Below the pieces are notes generated by a model, which worked only from the letters and a program-made list of their open reading frames with translations, ran no database searches and was not told the DNA's origin. This document shows, piece by piece, positions 10,164-17,775 of a stretch of DNA of 64,000 nt. Within the stretch, counting starts at the first letter, position 1; every line of letters begins with the position of its first letter. Both the position numbers and the translations under genes were made by a program. This DNA is from Cupriavidus taiwanensis (lineage in GTDB: Bacteria; Pseudomonadota; Gammaproteobacteria; Burkholderiales; Burkholderiaceae), in contig NZ_LT976853.1 of NCBI RefSeq assembly GCF_900249755.1, forward strand, positions 2,453,274 through 2,517,273, read 5' to 3'.

Positions 10164-10892
10164 ATGCAGGACCTCGGACTCACCCACCTCTGGTCGCAAG
10201 GCGACTACGTCATGCGTGCGACCGCCATCATTCTGCTGATCATGTCGCTCGCCTCATGGATCGTGATCCTGACCAAGGCGTGGGATCTGGTGCGCCTGAA
10301 GAAGATGGCGCAAGGCGCGGAAAAGCGCTTCTGGCACTCGGACGATTTCGACCACGCCCTGGAAACGCTGGGCGCCGGCGATGCCAACCCATTCCGAACG
10401 CTGGCCATCGCCGGCAAGGAAGCCGCCCAGCACCATCGCGCCAGCCAGCCGCAACTGCACGACGTGATGGATATCTCCGACTGGCTGACGCGCTCGCTGA
10501 AGAGCTCCATCGATGAATCGGTGGCGCGCATGCAGTCGGGCCTGGCGGTGCTGGCCTCGGTGGGCTCGACCGCGCCGTTCGTCGGCCTGTTCGGCACCGT
10601 CTGGGGCATCTACCACGCGCTGATCGGCATCGGCGCGTCGGGCGTGCCGACCATCGACAAGGTTGCCGGCCCGGTGGGCGAGGCGCTGATCATGACCGCC
10701 TTCGGCCTGGCCGTGGCAATCCCGGCCGTGCTGGGCTATAACGCCCTCACCCGCGGCAACAAGTCGGTGATCTCGAAGCTCAACCGCTTCGCCCACGACC
10801 TGCACGCCTACTTCGTCACCGGCGCGCGCGTGCGCCCCACCGGCACCCGCGCCGAGGACGGCACCGTGCGCCTGGCCACGGCACAGCGCTAA
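10164..10892 (+). CDS. exbB: TonB-system proton channel subunit ExbB (MotA/TolQ/ExbB)
   Basis: 242-residue inner-membrane protein with a first helix near residues 15-37 (IILLIMSLASWIVIL). A large cytoplasmic loop precedes two further helices around LASVGSTAPFVGLFGTVWGIY and EALIMTAFGLAVAIPAVLGYN, the family hallmark. With ExbD it forms the proton channel that powers TonB. ATG at 10164 is preceded by AGGA. It is 63 bases downstream of tonB and 21 upstream of exbD, so one operon. Confidence 0.95.
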   Translation: MQDLGLTHLWSQGDYVMRATAIILLIMSLASWIVILTKAWDLVRLKKMAQGAEKRFWHSDDFDHALETLGAGDANPFRTLAIAGKEAAQHHRASQPQLHDVMDISDWLTRSLKSSIDESVARMQSGLAVLASVGSTAPFVGLFGTVWGIYHALIGIGASGVPTIDKVAGPVGEALIMTAFGLAVAIPAVLGYNALTRGNKSVISKLNRFAHDLHAYFVTGARVRPTGTRAEDGTVRLATAQR

Positions 10893-10913
10893 ACCGCTAG
10901 CAAGGAAGTCATC

Positions 10914-11327
<414 letters not shown>

Positions 11328-11356
11328 GCCGGCGCCCGCGGGCGCGCTCGCACGAT

Positions 11357-11381
11357 AAAGGGCACCTTCGGGTGCCCTTTT
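11357..11381 (+). terminator. rho-independent terminator after exbD
   Basis: Stem AAAGGGCACC/GGTGCCCTTT with TTCG tetraloop and trailing T run. Confidence 0.9.
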
Positions 11382-11473
11382 GTCATGGTGCCGCCGGCTC
11401 GCACACCGGTGCCCGCACGCGCCCTGGCACCAGCCGTAGCCGTTGGCTGAATCTTAGCGGCAGGCTCTTGTAA

Positions 11474-11488
11474 TGATAACAATTCTCA
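11474..11488. promoter_or_regulatory. candidate Fur box upstream of hemP
   Basis: TGATAACAATTCTCA matches 12 of 14 positions of the 7-1-7 Fur consensus, inside an AT-rich patch about 90 bases before hemP. Confidence 0.75.
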
Positions 11489-11576
11489 TTTAATATCTTT
11501 CCATCGACTGCGCCAGTCGCGGCATGATCGCCCCTGGTTGCACTCCCCTTACTCTCCCACCGCAGAACGGAGCCAG

Positions 11577-11909
11577 ATGATGAGCACACTTTCCCTGCCG
11601 CTGTCGCAACCCCGTGAAGTCACGCGCCGCAGTTTGTCGCTGCGGCGTGTCGACGTGGCCGCGCAGCCTCGCCGGGACGCCAGCGCGAAGGCCGCCCCGT
11701 CGGCAATCGCCTCGGTCAAGTCCGCCGTGGCCGCCCTGCCCGCGCGCCTGGAAGCGCTGGTGCGCGACAGCCTGAGCTCGGCGCCCGCCGGCGAGCCGGT
11801 GGCGCTGGAAGCCATCATGCGTGGTGCCAGCACGCTGCCGATCCTGCACAACGGCGAGGTCTACACGCTGCGCGTGACCCGCTACGGCAAGCTGATCCTG
11901 ACGAAATGA
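11577..11909 (+). CDS. hemP: HemP-family hemin uptake protein
   Basis: 110-residue protein whose C-terminal 45 residues carry the HemP signature ending LHNGEVYTLRVTRYGKLILTK. The N-terminal 60 residues are basic and Ala/Ser/Arg-rich, an extension beyond the minimal HemP domain. ATGATG at 11577/11580 follows CGGAGCC; an upstream TTG at 11538 in frame is less likely. In related bacteria HemP is needed for heme-receptor expression or heme uptake. Here it sits behind its own Fur box right after tonB-exbB-exbD, consistent with iron control. Confidence 0.85.
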   Translation: MMSTLSLPLSQPREVTRRSLSLRRVDVAAQPRRDASAKAAPSAIASVKSAVAALPARLEALVRDSLSSAPAGEPVALEAIMRGASTLPILHNGEVYTLRVTRYGKLILTK

Positions 11910-12120
11910 CGCGGCCCCGCGGCGATTTCCGCAGGGAGGCAGCCCGGGGGAAGCGATTCGAAGCCCGCGCCATGCGCGGACGCCACGAACGTGGCAGCAA
12001 AGACTTTTGTGGGGACCACCTCGGAACGAGGTGTTGGGCAGTAGCCAGGTATGCGTGCCGCAGGCGGGAGTCAGACCCCACGCCAGGCCGGCCGTACTAA
12101 GCCATGCCCTCTTTTATGCC

Positions 12121-12150
12121 GCCCCGCAGGCCACGCCTGCGGGGCTTTTT
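12121..12150 (+). terminator. rho-independent terminator downstream of hemP
   Basis: Stem GCCCCGCAGG/CCTGCGGGGC followed by TTTTT. It lies about 210 bases after the hemP stop, so it ends either a long hemP 3' UTR or a separate small transcript. Confidence 0.85.
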
Positions 12151-12182
12151 CATGCGCCGGCGCGGCGCCGGCGCGTTTCGCC

Positions 12183-12590
12183 TTACAGGCCCAGCGCGGC
12201 GATGCCGGCGCGCGCGACCTGCGCGTCCTCAGTCGACTTCACGCCCGACACGCCAACGGCACCCACCACCTGCTCGTTGCAGACGATGGGCACGCCGCCC
12301 TCCAGCATGCCGTGCAGCACCGGCGCCGTCATGAACGAGTAGCGGCCGTTGTTGATCATGTCTTCGTAGACCTTCGACTCACGGCGGCCCAGCGCCGAGG
12401 TACGGGCCTTTTCGCCGGCGATATAGGCCGAGATCGGCGCGGCGCCGTCCAGGCGCTGCATGGCCAGCATATGGCCGCCGTCGTCGACCACGACGATGGA
12501 CACGGCCCAGTGATGGTTCTTTGCCTCGGTTTCCGCTGCGGCCATGATCTTCTTCACGTCGTCTGCCGTCAGAACCGTCTTTTGCTGCAT
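12183..12590 (-). CDS. GlcG/HbpS-type (DUF336) heme-binding family protein
   Basis: 135-residue protein of the GlcG/HbpS fold. The body reads VLTADDVKKIMAAAETEAKN, VSIVVVDDGGHMLAMQRLDGA, and NEQVVGAVGVSGVKSTEDAQVARAGI, the usual pattern. Some members bind or degrade heme, others accompany glycolate or propanediol genes; no signal peptide is evident. ATG at 12590 follows AGGAGAG; upstream in-frame codons are rejected. Its position beside hemP and the TonB module suggests a heme-related role, but this is inference from context only. Confidence 0.8.
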   Translation of the reverse strand: MQQKTVLTADDVKKIMAAAETEAKNHHWAVSIVVVDDGGHMLAMQRLDGAAPISAYIAGEKARTSALGRRESKVYEDMINNGRYSFMTAPVLHGMLEGGVPIVCNEQVVGAVGVSGVKSTEDAQVARAGIAALGL

Positions 12591-12701
12591 GCCACTCTCC
12601 TGGTCATTGATTTGGATTGAGGCCGAAGTATAGCGCCGCACCTGCGCCACCGTCATGCCGAGCGGGCCGCCACGGCAGCCCGCACACCATGCGCGCCACG
12701 A

Positions 12702-12726
12702 CAAAATGGCCCGCGAGCGGGCCATT
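12702..12726 (-). terminator. terminator after 12-residue-repeat protein gene
   Basis: Perfect 10-bp stem AATGGCCCGC/GCGGGCCATT; on the minus strand it is followed by TTTTGT. Confidence 0.8.
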
Positions 12727-12753
12727 GGTCATGCGACGACTGCAGCGCTGCGG

Positions 12754-13011
12754 TCAGGCGCCATCGGTGAACGGATCGGGCTTGCCCACGCGGGCGCCGT
12801 CGGTGTACGGGTCAGTCTTGCCGACACGCGCGCCGTCGGTGAACGGGTCCGGCTTGCCGATCTTCGCGCCATCGGTGTACGGGTCGACTGCGCCGATCTT
12901 GGCGCCGTCGAGATACGGGTCGACCTTGCCCACCGCAGCGAACGAGGCGGTGGACGCAGTGCCCAGGACCGCCAGCGCGGCGGCGGCAATCATGGCTTGT
13001 TTGATCTTCAT
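12754..13011 (-). CDS. small secreted protein of five 12-residue repeats
   Basis: 85 residues: a signal peptide (residues 1-25, basic start, Ala-rich core, cleavage expected after ASFA). The entire mature part is five 12-residue repeats of pattern (K/R/V)(I/V)G-x-x-D-P-(Y/F)-x-D-G-A. ATG at 13011 is preceded by AAGGGGA. Each repeat has two aspartates and one aromatic residue, so metal binding or a repetitive turn structure is possible. I do not recognise a named family. It ends at a clear terminator and is transcribed alone. Confidence 0.8.
   Translation of the reverse strand: MKIKQAMIAAAALAVLGTASTASFAAVGKVDPYLDGAKIGAVDPYTDGAKIGKPDPFTDGARVGKTDPYTDGARVGKPDPFTDGA
12757..12936 (-). repeat. five tandem 36-bp coding repeats
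   Basis: Five consecutive 36-bp units encode the 12-residue repeats. Units are in frame and differ mainly at third positions and at the two variable residues, so selection on the protein pattern is likely. Confidence 0.85.
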
Positions 13012-13217
13012 GAGATTCCCCTTGCTTCTTGGTTGGTCACGGCATCGCGCGCCAGCCAAGGCCGACGTCATTGCGATGTCACACAACTAGTTTAGGGAAA
13101 ACCCTTATACAGGTGCAGGTGATGCTTTGAGCAGTCTGTTCAAATATTTTGACGTCGATCAAATTGCGCCACGCCGACCGGAACCAGCCGGGCGCCGTTA
13201 TGTCGCAGCGCCAAAAC

Positions 13218-13242
13218 GAAAGGGCCCGCAACGGGCCCTTTC
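13218..13242 (-). terminator. terminator after Tyr/Pro/Gly-rich protein gene
   Basis: Perfect 11-bp stem GAAAGGGCCCG/CGGGCCCTTTC with CAA loop; GTTTTG follows on the minus strand. Confidence 0.8.
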
Positions 13243-13269
13243 AGGGAACAGCTGGATCGACGATCGCGC

Positions 13270-13632
13270 TTAGTCGCGCCACCTGCCGTGACCATGACCA
13301 TGGCCGTGTCCATGGCCGCGCCCACGGTGATAGCCCGGCGGGCCATAGTAGCCGCGGTGGCCGCCGTAATAGCGCGGCGGACCATAGTAGCCAGGACCGT
13401 AGTAGACCGGGCGGGGGCGAACCACCACCGGCGGGGGACCATAATAGACCGGCGCCGGCGCCACCACGACGGGCGGCGGGCCATAGTAGGCGGGCGCGGG
13501 CGGATAATACGCCGGCGCACCGATCACCACGCCCGGAACGCCAACGGATACGCCAACGCTCACATGGGCCATGGCTGCGCCAGACGCCAACCCGGCGGCG
13601 ATACCGCATGCTGCAAGCCACCAACGTTTCAT
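13270..13632 (-). CDS. secreted Tyr/Pro/Gly-rich protein with His-Gly tail
   Basis: 120 residues. A signal peptide covers about residues 1-22 (MKRWWLAACGIAAG, cleavage near AMA-HV). The mature part is low complexity: a short VSVGVSVGVPG stretch, several YYGPP-PVVV units (about 40-85), then GYYGPP and a tail of alternating His and Gly. The Tyr/Pro repeats resemble surface or matrix proteins, and the His tail could bind Ni, Zn or Cu; both are guesses. Its operator-like palindrome at 13715-13729 lies 83 bases upstream. No enzymatic domain is visible. Confidence 0.75.
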   Translation of the reverse strand: MKRWWLAACGIAAGLASGAAMAHVSVGVSVGVPGVVIGAPAYYPPAPAYYGPPPVVVAPAPVYYGPPPVVVRPRPVYYGPGYYGPPRYYGGHRGYYGPPGYHRGRGHGHGHGHGHGRWRD

Positions 13633-13714
13633 ATCCGCCTCTCAAAGTGGGATGTCTCGTAACTGGTATTTTAGAGGTTGGGAAATTTCCAGGTGCAACG
13701 GGCCACACGACATT

Positions 13715-13729
13715 GTTACCAGCCGTAAC
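13715..13729. promoter_or_regulatory. inverted repeat GTTAC-N5-GTAAC upstream of secreted-protein gene
   Basis: Half-sites GTTAC and GTAAC with spacer CAGCC sit in a longer, one-mismatch palindrome 13709-13735 (GACATTGTTAC / GTAACAGTGTC). The motif is the same as at 3291-3305. Confidence 0.4.
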
Positions 13730-13900
13730 AGTGTCGTCACTTTTCGATGGAGGCGGGCCAGAGGGAGTCGGCATCGCCGCGCCCTGCTCTGCCGGCTCAG
13801 CCGCAGCTTGCATCCGCGATGCGGAGCCACCACAATATCGGGCTTGCCTGCGCTGCGGTCGCCGGGGTCCACGCGGACACCCGATGCAGCGAGCGCTCGC

Positions 13901-14211
13901 GCCCGAGTGGTGAAATCGGTAGACACAAGGGACTTGAACAATTTGAGCCTTCGGGGGGAAACGCCCGAAGTGACGCCCGTCAAAGTCGGCGAACGCCCTG
14001 GATGCGAAGGCATCCGAGCCAACGCCGAGCCAAGCCCGTCCGCAATGGCCGGGAAGGTGTAGAGAGCAGACGGCGGGCACCTACGGCCGCAAGGCTATGG
14101 TGAAGGCGTGCTCCAGCCCACGAACAGCGCCCGCGCTGGCGGCGAAAGCCGAAGTGGGAAGAAAATCCCTCGCCGCAAGGCGTGCCGGTTCGATTCCGGC
14201 CTCGGGCACCA
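13901..14211 (+). tRNA. tRNA-Leu(UAA) interrupted by a group I intron
   Basis: The 5' exon 13901-13935 carries acceptor arm GCCCGAG, a D arm and the 5' anticodon stem AGGGA plus CTT. The 3' exon 14162-14211 carries AAAATCCCT, a long variable arm (CGCC-GCAA-GGCG), T arm GCCGG-TTCGATT-CCGGC, acceptor CTCGGGC, A73 and encoded CCA. Joined, the anticodon loop reads CU-UAA-AA between AGGGA and UCCCU, giving anticodon UAA and a mature tRNA of 85 nt. The split falls exactly between U34 and A35, the site used by cyanobacterial and plastid tRNA-Leu(UAA) group I introns. Confidence 0.93.
13936..14161 (+). ncRNA. group I intron (226 nt, no ORF) in tRNA-Leu(UAA)
   Basis: The upstream exon ends in U (13935) and the intron ends in G (14161), as group I splicing requires. 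Candidate internal guide GAG at 13945-13947 can pair with the exon 3' end, with G opposite the terminal U. P2 is CTTCGGG/CCCGAAG (about 13949-13970). P5 is GGATGC-GAAG-GCATCC at 14000-14015. Candidate P7 is GAGCA (14064-14068) with TGCTC (14109-14113), next to the core-like CAGACGGC. P9 hairpins include GGC-GAAA-GCC at 14141-14150. Size and site resemble the IC3 tRNA introns. Self-splicing is inferred from structure. Confidence 0.88.
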
Positions 14212-14300
14212 CACTCCGTTGCCACCGTCCACATGGTGGCGACCTGCTGCCGGTCGCAGGATGCTGAGCGTCCGCCGCGGCCTATCCCGCAAAAATGCAG

Positions 14301-14323
14301 AAAGGGGGCCATCGCCCCCTTTT
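14301..14323 (-). terminator. terminator of the YeiH-type exporter gene
   Basis: Perfect 9-bp stem AAAGGGGGC/GCCCCCTTT; a T run follows on the minus strand after a few bases, and TTTT borders the other side, so it may act both ways between the tRNA-Leu gene and the exporter gene. Confidence 0.75.
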
Positions 14324-14346
14324 CCGCCTGGGTCCGGATCGCGCCG

Positions 14347-15462
14347 TCACGCCATCGCGTAGCACATCAGCGCCCCCACTCCCATCAGGAACACGAACAG
14401 CACCCCCGCCAGCGCCAGCGGCTTGCGTCCGGCGCGCACCAGGTCGCCGATGCGGGTGTGCAGGCCGATCGCCAGCATGGCGCAGGCCAGCAGCCAGTTG
14501 TCGAGCGCGATCAGCGGTGCCTTCCAGGCAGCCGGCACGGCGCCGGCCGAGTTGACCGCCATCACCGCGACAAAGCCCACCGCGAACCACGGCACCGACT
14601 TCATGATGCCGCTCATGCGGCCGGCCGCAGCGCCGGACTTGGCTTGCTGCGACCCGCCCTGGGGCCACAGCGCCATTACCAGCAGCAGCGGGCCCAGCGC
14701 CAGCACGCGCACCATCTTCGCCACCACCGCGGCGTCGGCGGTCGGCTCGCTGATCATCTTGCCGGCGGCAATCACCTGCGCCACCTCGTGCAGCGTCGCC
14801 CCGGTGAAGATACCGAACATGCACTCGCTGACGGCCCAGTGCCAGTGGCCGGTAGCGAGTTCGTACAGGTAGGGGTAGAGCAGCATGCCGACGGTCCCGA
14901 ACAGCACCACCGTCGCCACGGCCACGGCAGTCTGCTTGTCGTCGGTGCGCACCACCGACGACACGGCAATGGCGGCGGCCGCGCCGCAGATGGCGCTGCC
15001 GGAGCTGACCAGGATCGCCTCGCGGCGGCTCAGGCCGAAGAAGGACGTGCCGACCCAGGTGCCGAACAGCAGCGTCGCGACCAGCATGGTCAGCGGCACC
15101 GCGATGCCGGGCAGTCCCAGCGCGACGATCGAGGCGAAGGTCAGGCGCAGCCCGTACAGCGCCACGCCCAGGCGCAGCAGGTGATGCCGCGCCACCTGCA
15201 TGCCGGGGGCCAGCGGCGCCAGCCAATGGCGCGGCAGCGTATTGGCAGCGACCATGCCGGCGCACATCGCCAGCGTCAGCGCGCTGAGCCCGTAGCGCGA
15301 TACCGCCGGATGCTCGGCCAGCGCGATCGCCAGCCATGCAATGCCGCCCAGCGGGAGCAGCGTCAGCAGTCGCTGCGACCAGGGCGGCGGCAAGGCCGGC
15401 GCGGCAGGCGCGGTGGCCGGCGCGGTGGCCGGTGTAGTGCGGGGGCTGGACACGGAAGACAT
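14347..15462 (-). CDS. YeiH-family putative sulfate/anion exporter
   Basis: 371-residue inner-membrane protein with about ten hydrophobic segments. YeiH/UPF0324 features include GVALYGLRLTFASIVALG, SSGSAICGAAAAIAVSSVV, and FTGATLHEVAQVIAAG. An Ala/Pro/Thr-rich cytoplasmic N-terminus of about 28 residues precedes the first helix. The family is annotated as sulfate exporter, but transport has been little tested. It is divergent from a LysR-type gene across 99 bases, the arrangement of yeiH-yeiE in enterobacteria, so control by that regulator is likely. Confidence 0.88.
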   Translation of the reverse strand: MSSVSSPRTTPATAPATAPAAPALPPPWSQRLLTLLPLGGIAWLAIALAEHPAVSRYGLSALTLAMCAGMVAANTLPRHWLAPLAPGMQVARHHLLRLGVALYGLRLTFASIVALGLPGIAVPLTMLVATLLFGTWVGTSFFGLSRREAILVSSGSAICGAAAAIAVSSVVRTDDKQTAVAVATVVLFGTVGMLLYPYLYELATGHWHWAVSECMFGIFTGATLHEVAQVIAAGKMISEPTADAAVVAKMVRVLALGPLLLVMALWPQGGSQQAKSGAAAGRMSGIMKSVPWFAVGFVAVMAVNSAGAVPAAWKAPLIALDNWLLACAMLAIGLHTRIGDLVRAGRKPLALAGVLFVFLMGVGALMCYAMA

Positions 15463-15515
15463 GGCGGGCTCGGGTTGGTGTGCTTGAGTGACTCCAGCGT
15501 AATGGCGCCCGCCTA

Positions 15516-15530
15516 ACCCGTAAAACGGGT
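15516..15530. promoter_or_regulatory. inverted repeat ACCCGT-AAA-ACGGGT
   Basis: Perfect palindrome in the 99-base gap between the divergent exporter and LysR genes. It is a candidate operator or promoter-proximal site. Confidence 0.4.
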
Positions 15531-15555
15531 AATATCGTTATGCGTTATTGATATT
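15531..15555. promoter_or_regulatory. AATATC-N13-GATATT LysR-type operator candidate
   Basis: Perfect AT-rich dyad just upstream of the LysR gene (start 15562), fitting the T-N11-A style of LysR recognition and autoregulation. Confidence 0.5.
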
Positions 15556-15561
15556 TCCGAT

Positions 15562-16503
15562 ATGGACCTTCACCCCAGCCCTCCCCCGTCGCCCCGGCCC
15601 GAGCAGCGCCCGTTGCGCCTGACGCTGCGCCAGTTGTCCGTGTTCGTGGCGGTGGCCCAGCATGGCAGCACCATGGCGGCGGCCCAGGCGCTGGCGATGT
15701 CGCAATCGGCGGTCAGCGCCTCGCTGGCCGAGCTGGAGCGTGCGCTGGACAGCCCGCTGTTCGACCGCATCGCCCGCCGCCTCAGCATCAACGAGACCGG
15801 GCGGCAGTTTTTCCCGCGGGCGCTGTCGCTGCTGGACCAGGCGCAGGAACTGGAGCGCTTTGCCGGCCAGACCGGGGTCCAGTTGCGCATCGCCGCCAGC
15901 AATACCATCGGCAGCTATATGCTGCCGCCGCTGCTGGCGGGCTTCCGCCACTCGCGCAGCGGCCCGTGCACGCTGGACCTGCGCATCGGCAATACCCGCG
16001 AGGTGCTGCAATCGCTGCTGCAGTTCGAAGCCGATATCGGCCTGGTCGAGGGCGCCAGCCATGAGCGCGACCTGCGCAGCGTGCGCTGGTGCGACGACGA
16101 GATGGTCGTGATCGTCGGCCCCTCCCATCCGCTTGCCCGCGCACCGCATGACCTGGTGGCGCTGCGCGATGCCGAGTGGATCGTGCGCGAGCCCGGCTCG
16201 GGCACGCGCGAGGTGATCGAGGAGCGGCTGGTGCCGCTGCTGGGCGAGTTGCGCTTCGCGCTGGAACTGGGCAATGCCGAGGCCATCAAGCGCGCGGTGA
16301 TGAGCGGCTTTGGCGTCAGCTGCCTGTCGCTGCACGTGGTGCGCGACGAACTGGAGCGCGGCACGCTGGTGGCGATCCGCGAGGGCATGCCGCGCATCGT
16401 GCGGCCGCTGCAGCTGGTGGTGCACCAGGACAAGTTTCCGACCCAGGGGCTGCTGGCGTTCACCGAATACCTGCGCACCATGGCGCCGCGGATCGGCGCG
16501 TGA
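15562..16503 (+). CDS. LysR-family transcriptional regulator (YeiE-like)
   Basis: 313 residues. The winged helix-turn-helix lies near residues 20-80 (LRQLSVFVAVAQHGSTMAAA, MSQSAVSASLAELERAL, LFDRIARRLSINETGRQF). It is followed by a periplasmic-binding-protein-like effector domain (about 100-305). ATG at 15562 yields a Pro-rich 18-residue lead before the HTH. Divergent pairing with the YeiH-type exporter makes that gene its likely target; the inducer is unknown. Confidence 0.9.
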   Translation: MDLHPSPPPSPRPEQRPLRLTLRQLSVFVAVAQHGSTMAAAQALAMSQSAVSASLAELERALDSPLFDRIARRLSINETGRQFFPRALSLLDQAQELERFAGQTGVQLRIAASNTIGSYMLPPLLAGFRHSRSGPCTLDLRIGNTREVLQSLLQFEADIGLVEGASHERDLRSVRWCDDEMVVIVGPSHPLARAPHDLVALRDAEWIVREPGSGTREVIEERLVPLLGELRFALELGNAEAIKRAVMSGFGVSCLSLHVVRDELERGTLVAIREGMPRIVRPLQLVVHQDKFPTQGLLAFTEYLRTMAPRIGA

Positions 16504-16508
16504 ACCAC

Positions 16509-16527
16509 GCCCGGCACCTCGCCGGGC
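16509..16527. terminator. hairpin between convergent LysR and antiporter genes
   Basis: Perfect 7-bp stem GCCCGGC/GCCGGGC with ACCTC loop, six bases after the LysR stop. It lacks a T run, so intrinsic termination is uncertain. Confidence 0.4.
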
Positions 16528-16542
16528 ATCCGCTCAGGCCGC

Positions 16543-17775
16543 TCAGGCGGGCTGCGGGTCAGCGCTCCGGCTGCGGCGCGCCGTGTACAGGTCCAGCATG
16601 TGGAACAGCACGGGATTGAGCATGATCGACAGCAGCGCGCCGGCCAGGATCAGCGCCTGGCCGCGCTCGGGCAGGACCTTCAGGTAGACCCCCAGGCTGG
16701 CGAGGATGAACGAAAACTCGCCGATCTGCGCCAGGCTGACGGCAATGGTCATGCCGGTCTGCCCCGAATGCCCGAAGGCGCGCATGATGCCCAGCGCCGC
16801 CAGCGACTTGCCGACCACGATGATAAACACCGTCGCCAGCACGCCCCACGGGTCATTGACCAGCACCATCGGGTCGAACAGCATGCCCACGGAAACGAAG
16901 AACAGCACGGCGAAGGCATCGCGCAGCGGCAGCGATTCCTCGGCTGCGCGATGGCTGAATTCGGATTCCGCCAGCACCATGCCGGCAAAGAACGCGCCCA
17001 GCGCGAACGAGACACCAAACAATGCGTAGGCGCCGTAGGCCACGCCCAGCGCCGTCGCCAGCACGCCCAGGCGGAACATCTCGCGGTTGCCGGTCCAGAC
17101 AATGCGCTCGAGCATCCACGGAATAAAGCGGCGGCCGATCACCAGCATCACCGCGACGAACGCCGCCACCTTGCCCAGCGTGGCGAGGATCGCCAGCACC
17201 ACCTCGCCGGTGCCCGGGCCGGCCTCGCCGGAAGCCAGGTCCGCGCCGGCCAGCAGCCCCGCCATCGCCGGCAGCAGCACCAGCGCCAGCACCATCGCCA
17301 GGTCTTCCACGATCAGCCAGCCGACGGCGATGCGCCCCTGCGGCGATTCCACCAGGTCGCGCTCCTGCAGGGCCTTCAGCAGCACCACGGTGCTGGCCAC
17401 CGACAGCGCCAGCCCGTACACCAGTCCCTGCCCCCACGACCAGCCGAAGCCCCAGGCCACCAGCATGCCCATCAGCGTGGCAATGCCGATCTGCACCACC
17501 GCGCCAGGAATGGCGATGCGCCTGACCGCCATCAGGTCCTTGATCGAGAAATGCAGGCCCACGCCGAACATCAGCAGGATCACGCCAAGCTCGGCCAGCT
17601 CCGGCGCCAGCGCCTGGTCGGCGGTGTAGCCGGGCGTATGCGGCCCCACCACGATGCCCGCGCACAGGTAGCCGATCAACGGCGGCAGGCGCAGCCGGCT
17701 GGCGACCGCGCCAAGGATAAAGGCCAGGACGATACCGCCGACGATGGTACTGATAAGCGGGGTGGCGTGATGCAT
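16543..17775 (-). CDS. CPA2-family cation:proton antiporter (KefB/YbaL-like)
   Basis: 410-residue integral membrane protein with about twelve hydrophobic segments. Family landmarks include RLRLPPLIGYLCAGIVVGPHTPG, LGVILLMFGVGLHFS, ALSVASTVVLLKALQERDL, and GWLIVEDLAMVLALVLLPA with its conserved acidic residue. The usual C-terminal TrkA-N/RCK NAD-binding domain of KefB or YbaL is missing, so the protein stops after the membrane part. ATG at 17775 follows GAGGA; upstream in-frame residues are rejected. It likely exchanges K+ or Na+ for H+; the ion cannot be read from sequence. Confidence 0.88.
   Translation of the reverse strand: MHHATPLISTIVGGIVLAFILGAVASRLRLPPLIGYLCAGIVVGPHTPGYTADQALAPELAELGVILLMFGVGLHFSIKDLMAVRRIAIPGAVVQIGIATLMGMLVAWGFGWSWGQGLVYGLALSVASTVVLLKALQERDLVESPQGRIAVGWLIVEDLAMVLALVLLPAMAGLLAGADLASGEAGPGTGEVVLAILATLGKVAAFVAVMLVIGRRFIPWMLERIVWTGNREMFRLGVLATALGVAYGAYALFGVSFALGAFFAGMVLAESEFSHRAAEESLPLRDAFAVLFFVSVGMLFDPMVLVNDPWGVLATVFIIVVGKSLAALGIMRAFGHSGQTGMTIAVSLAQIGEFSFILASLGVYLKVLPERGQALILAGALLSIMLNPVLFHMLDLYTARRSRSADPQPA

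Noticed and set aside
12757..12936. Regular 36-bp units look like a CRISPR array
   Set aside because: Units are contiguous, with no separate spacers, and encode an in-frame 12-residue protein repeat behind a signal peptide.
13571..14062. 163-codon frame running across the tRNA-Leu gene
   Set aside because: It crosses the tRNA exon and the group I intron, so it cannot be a genuine protein gene.
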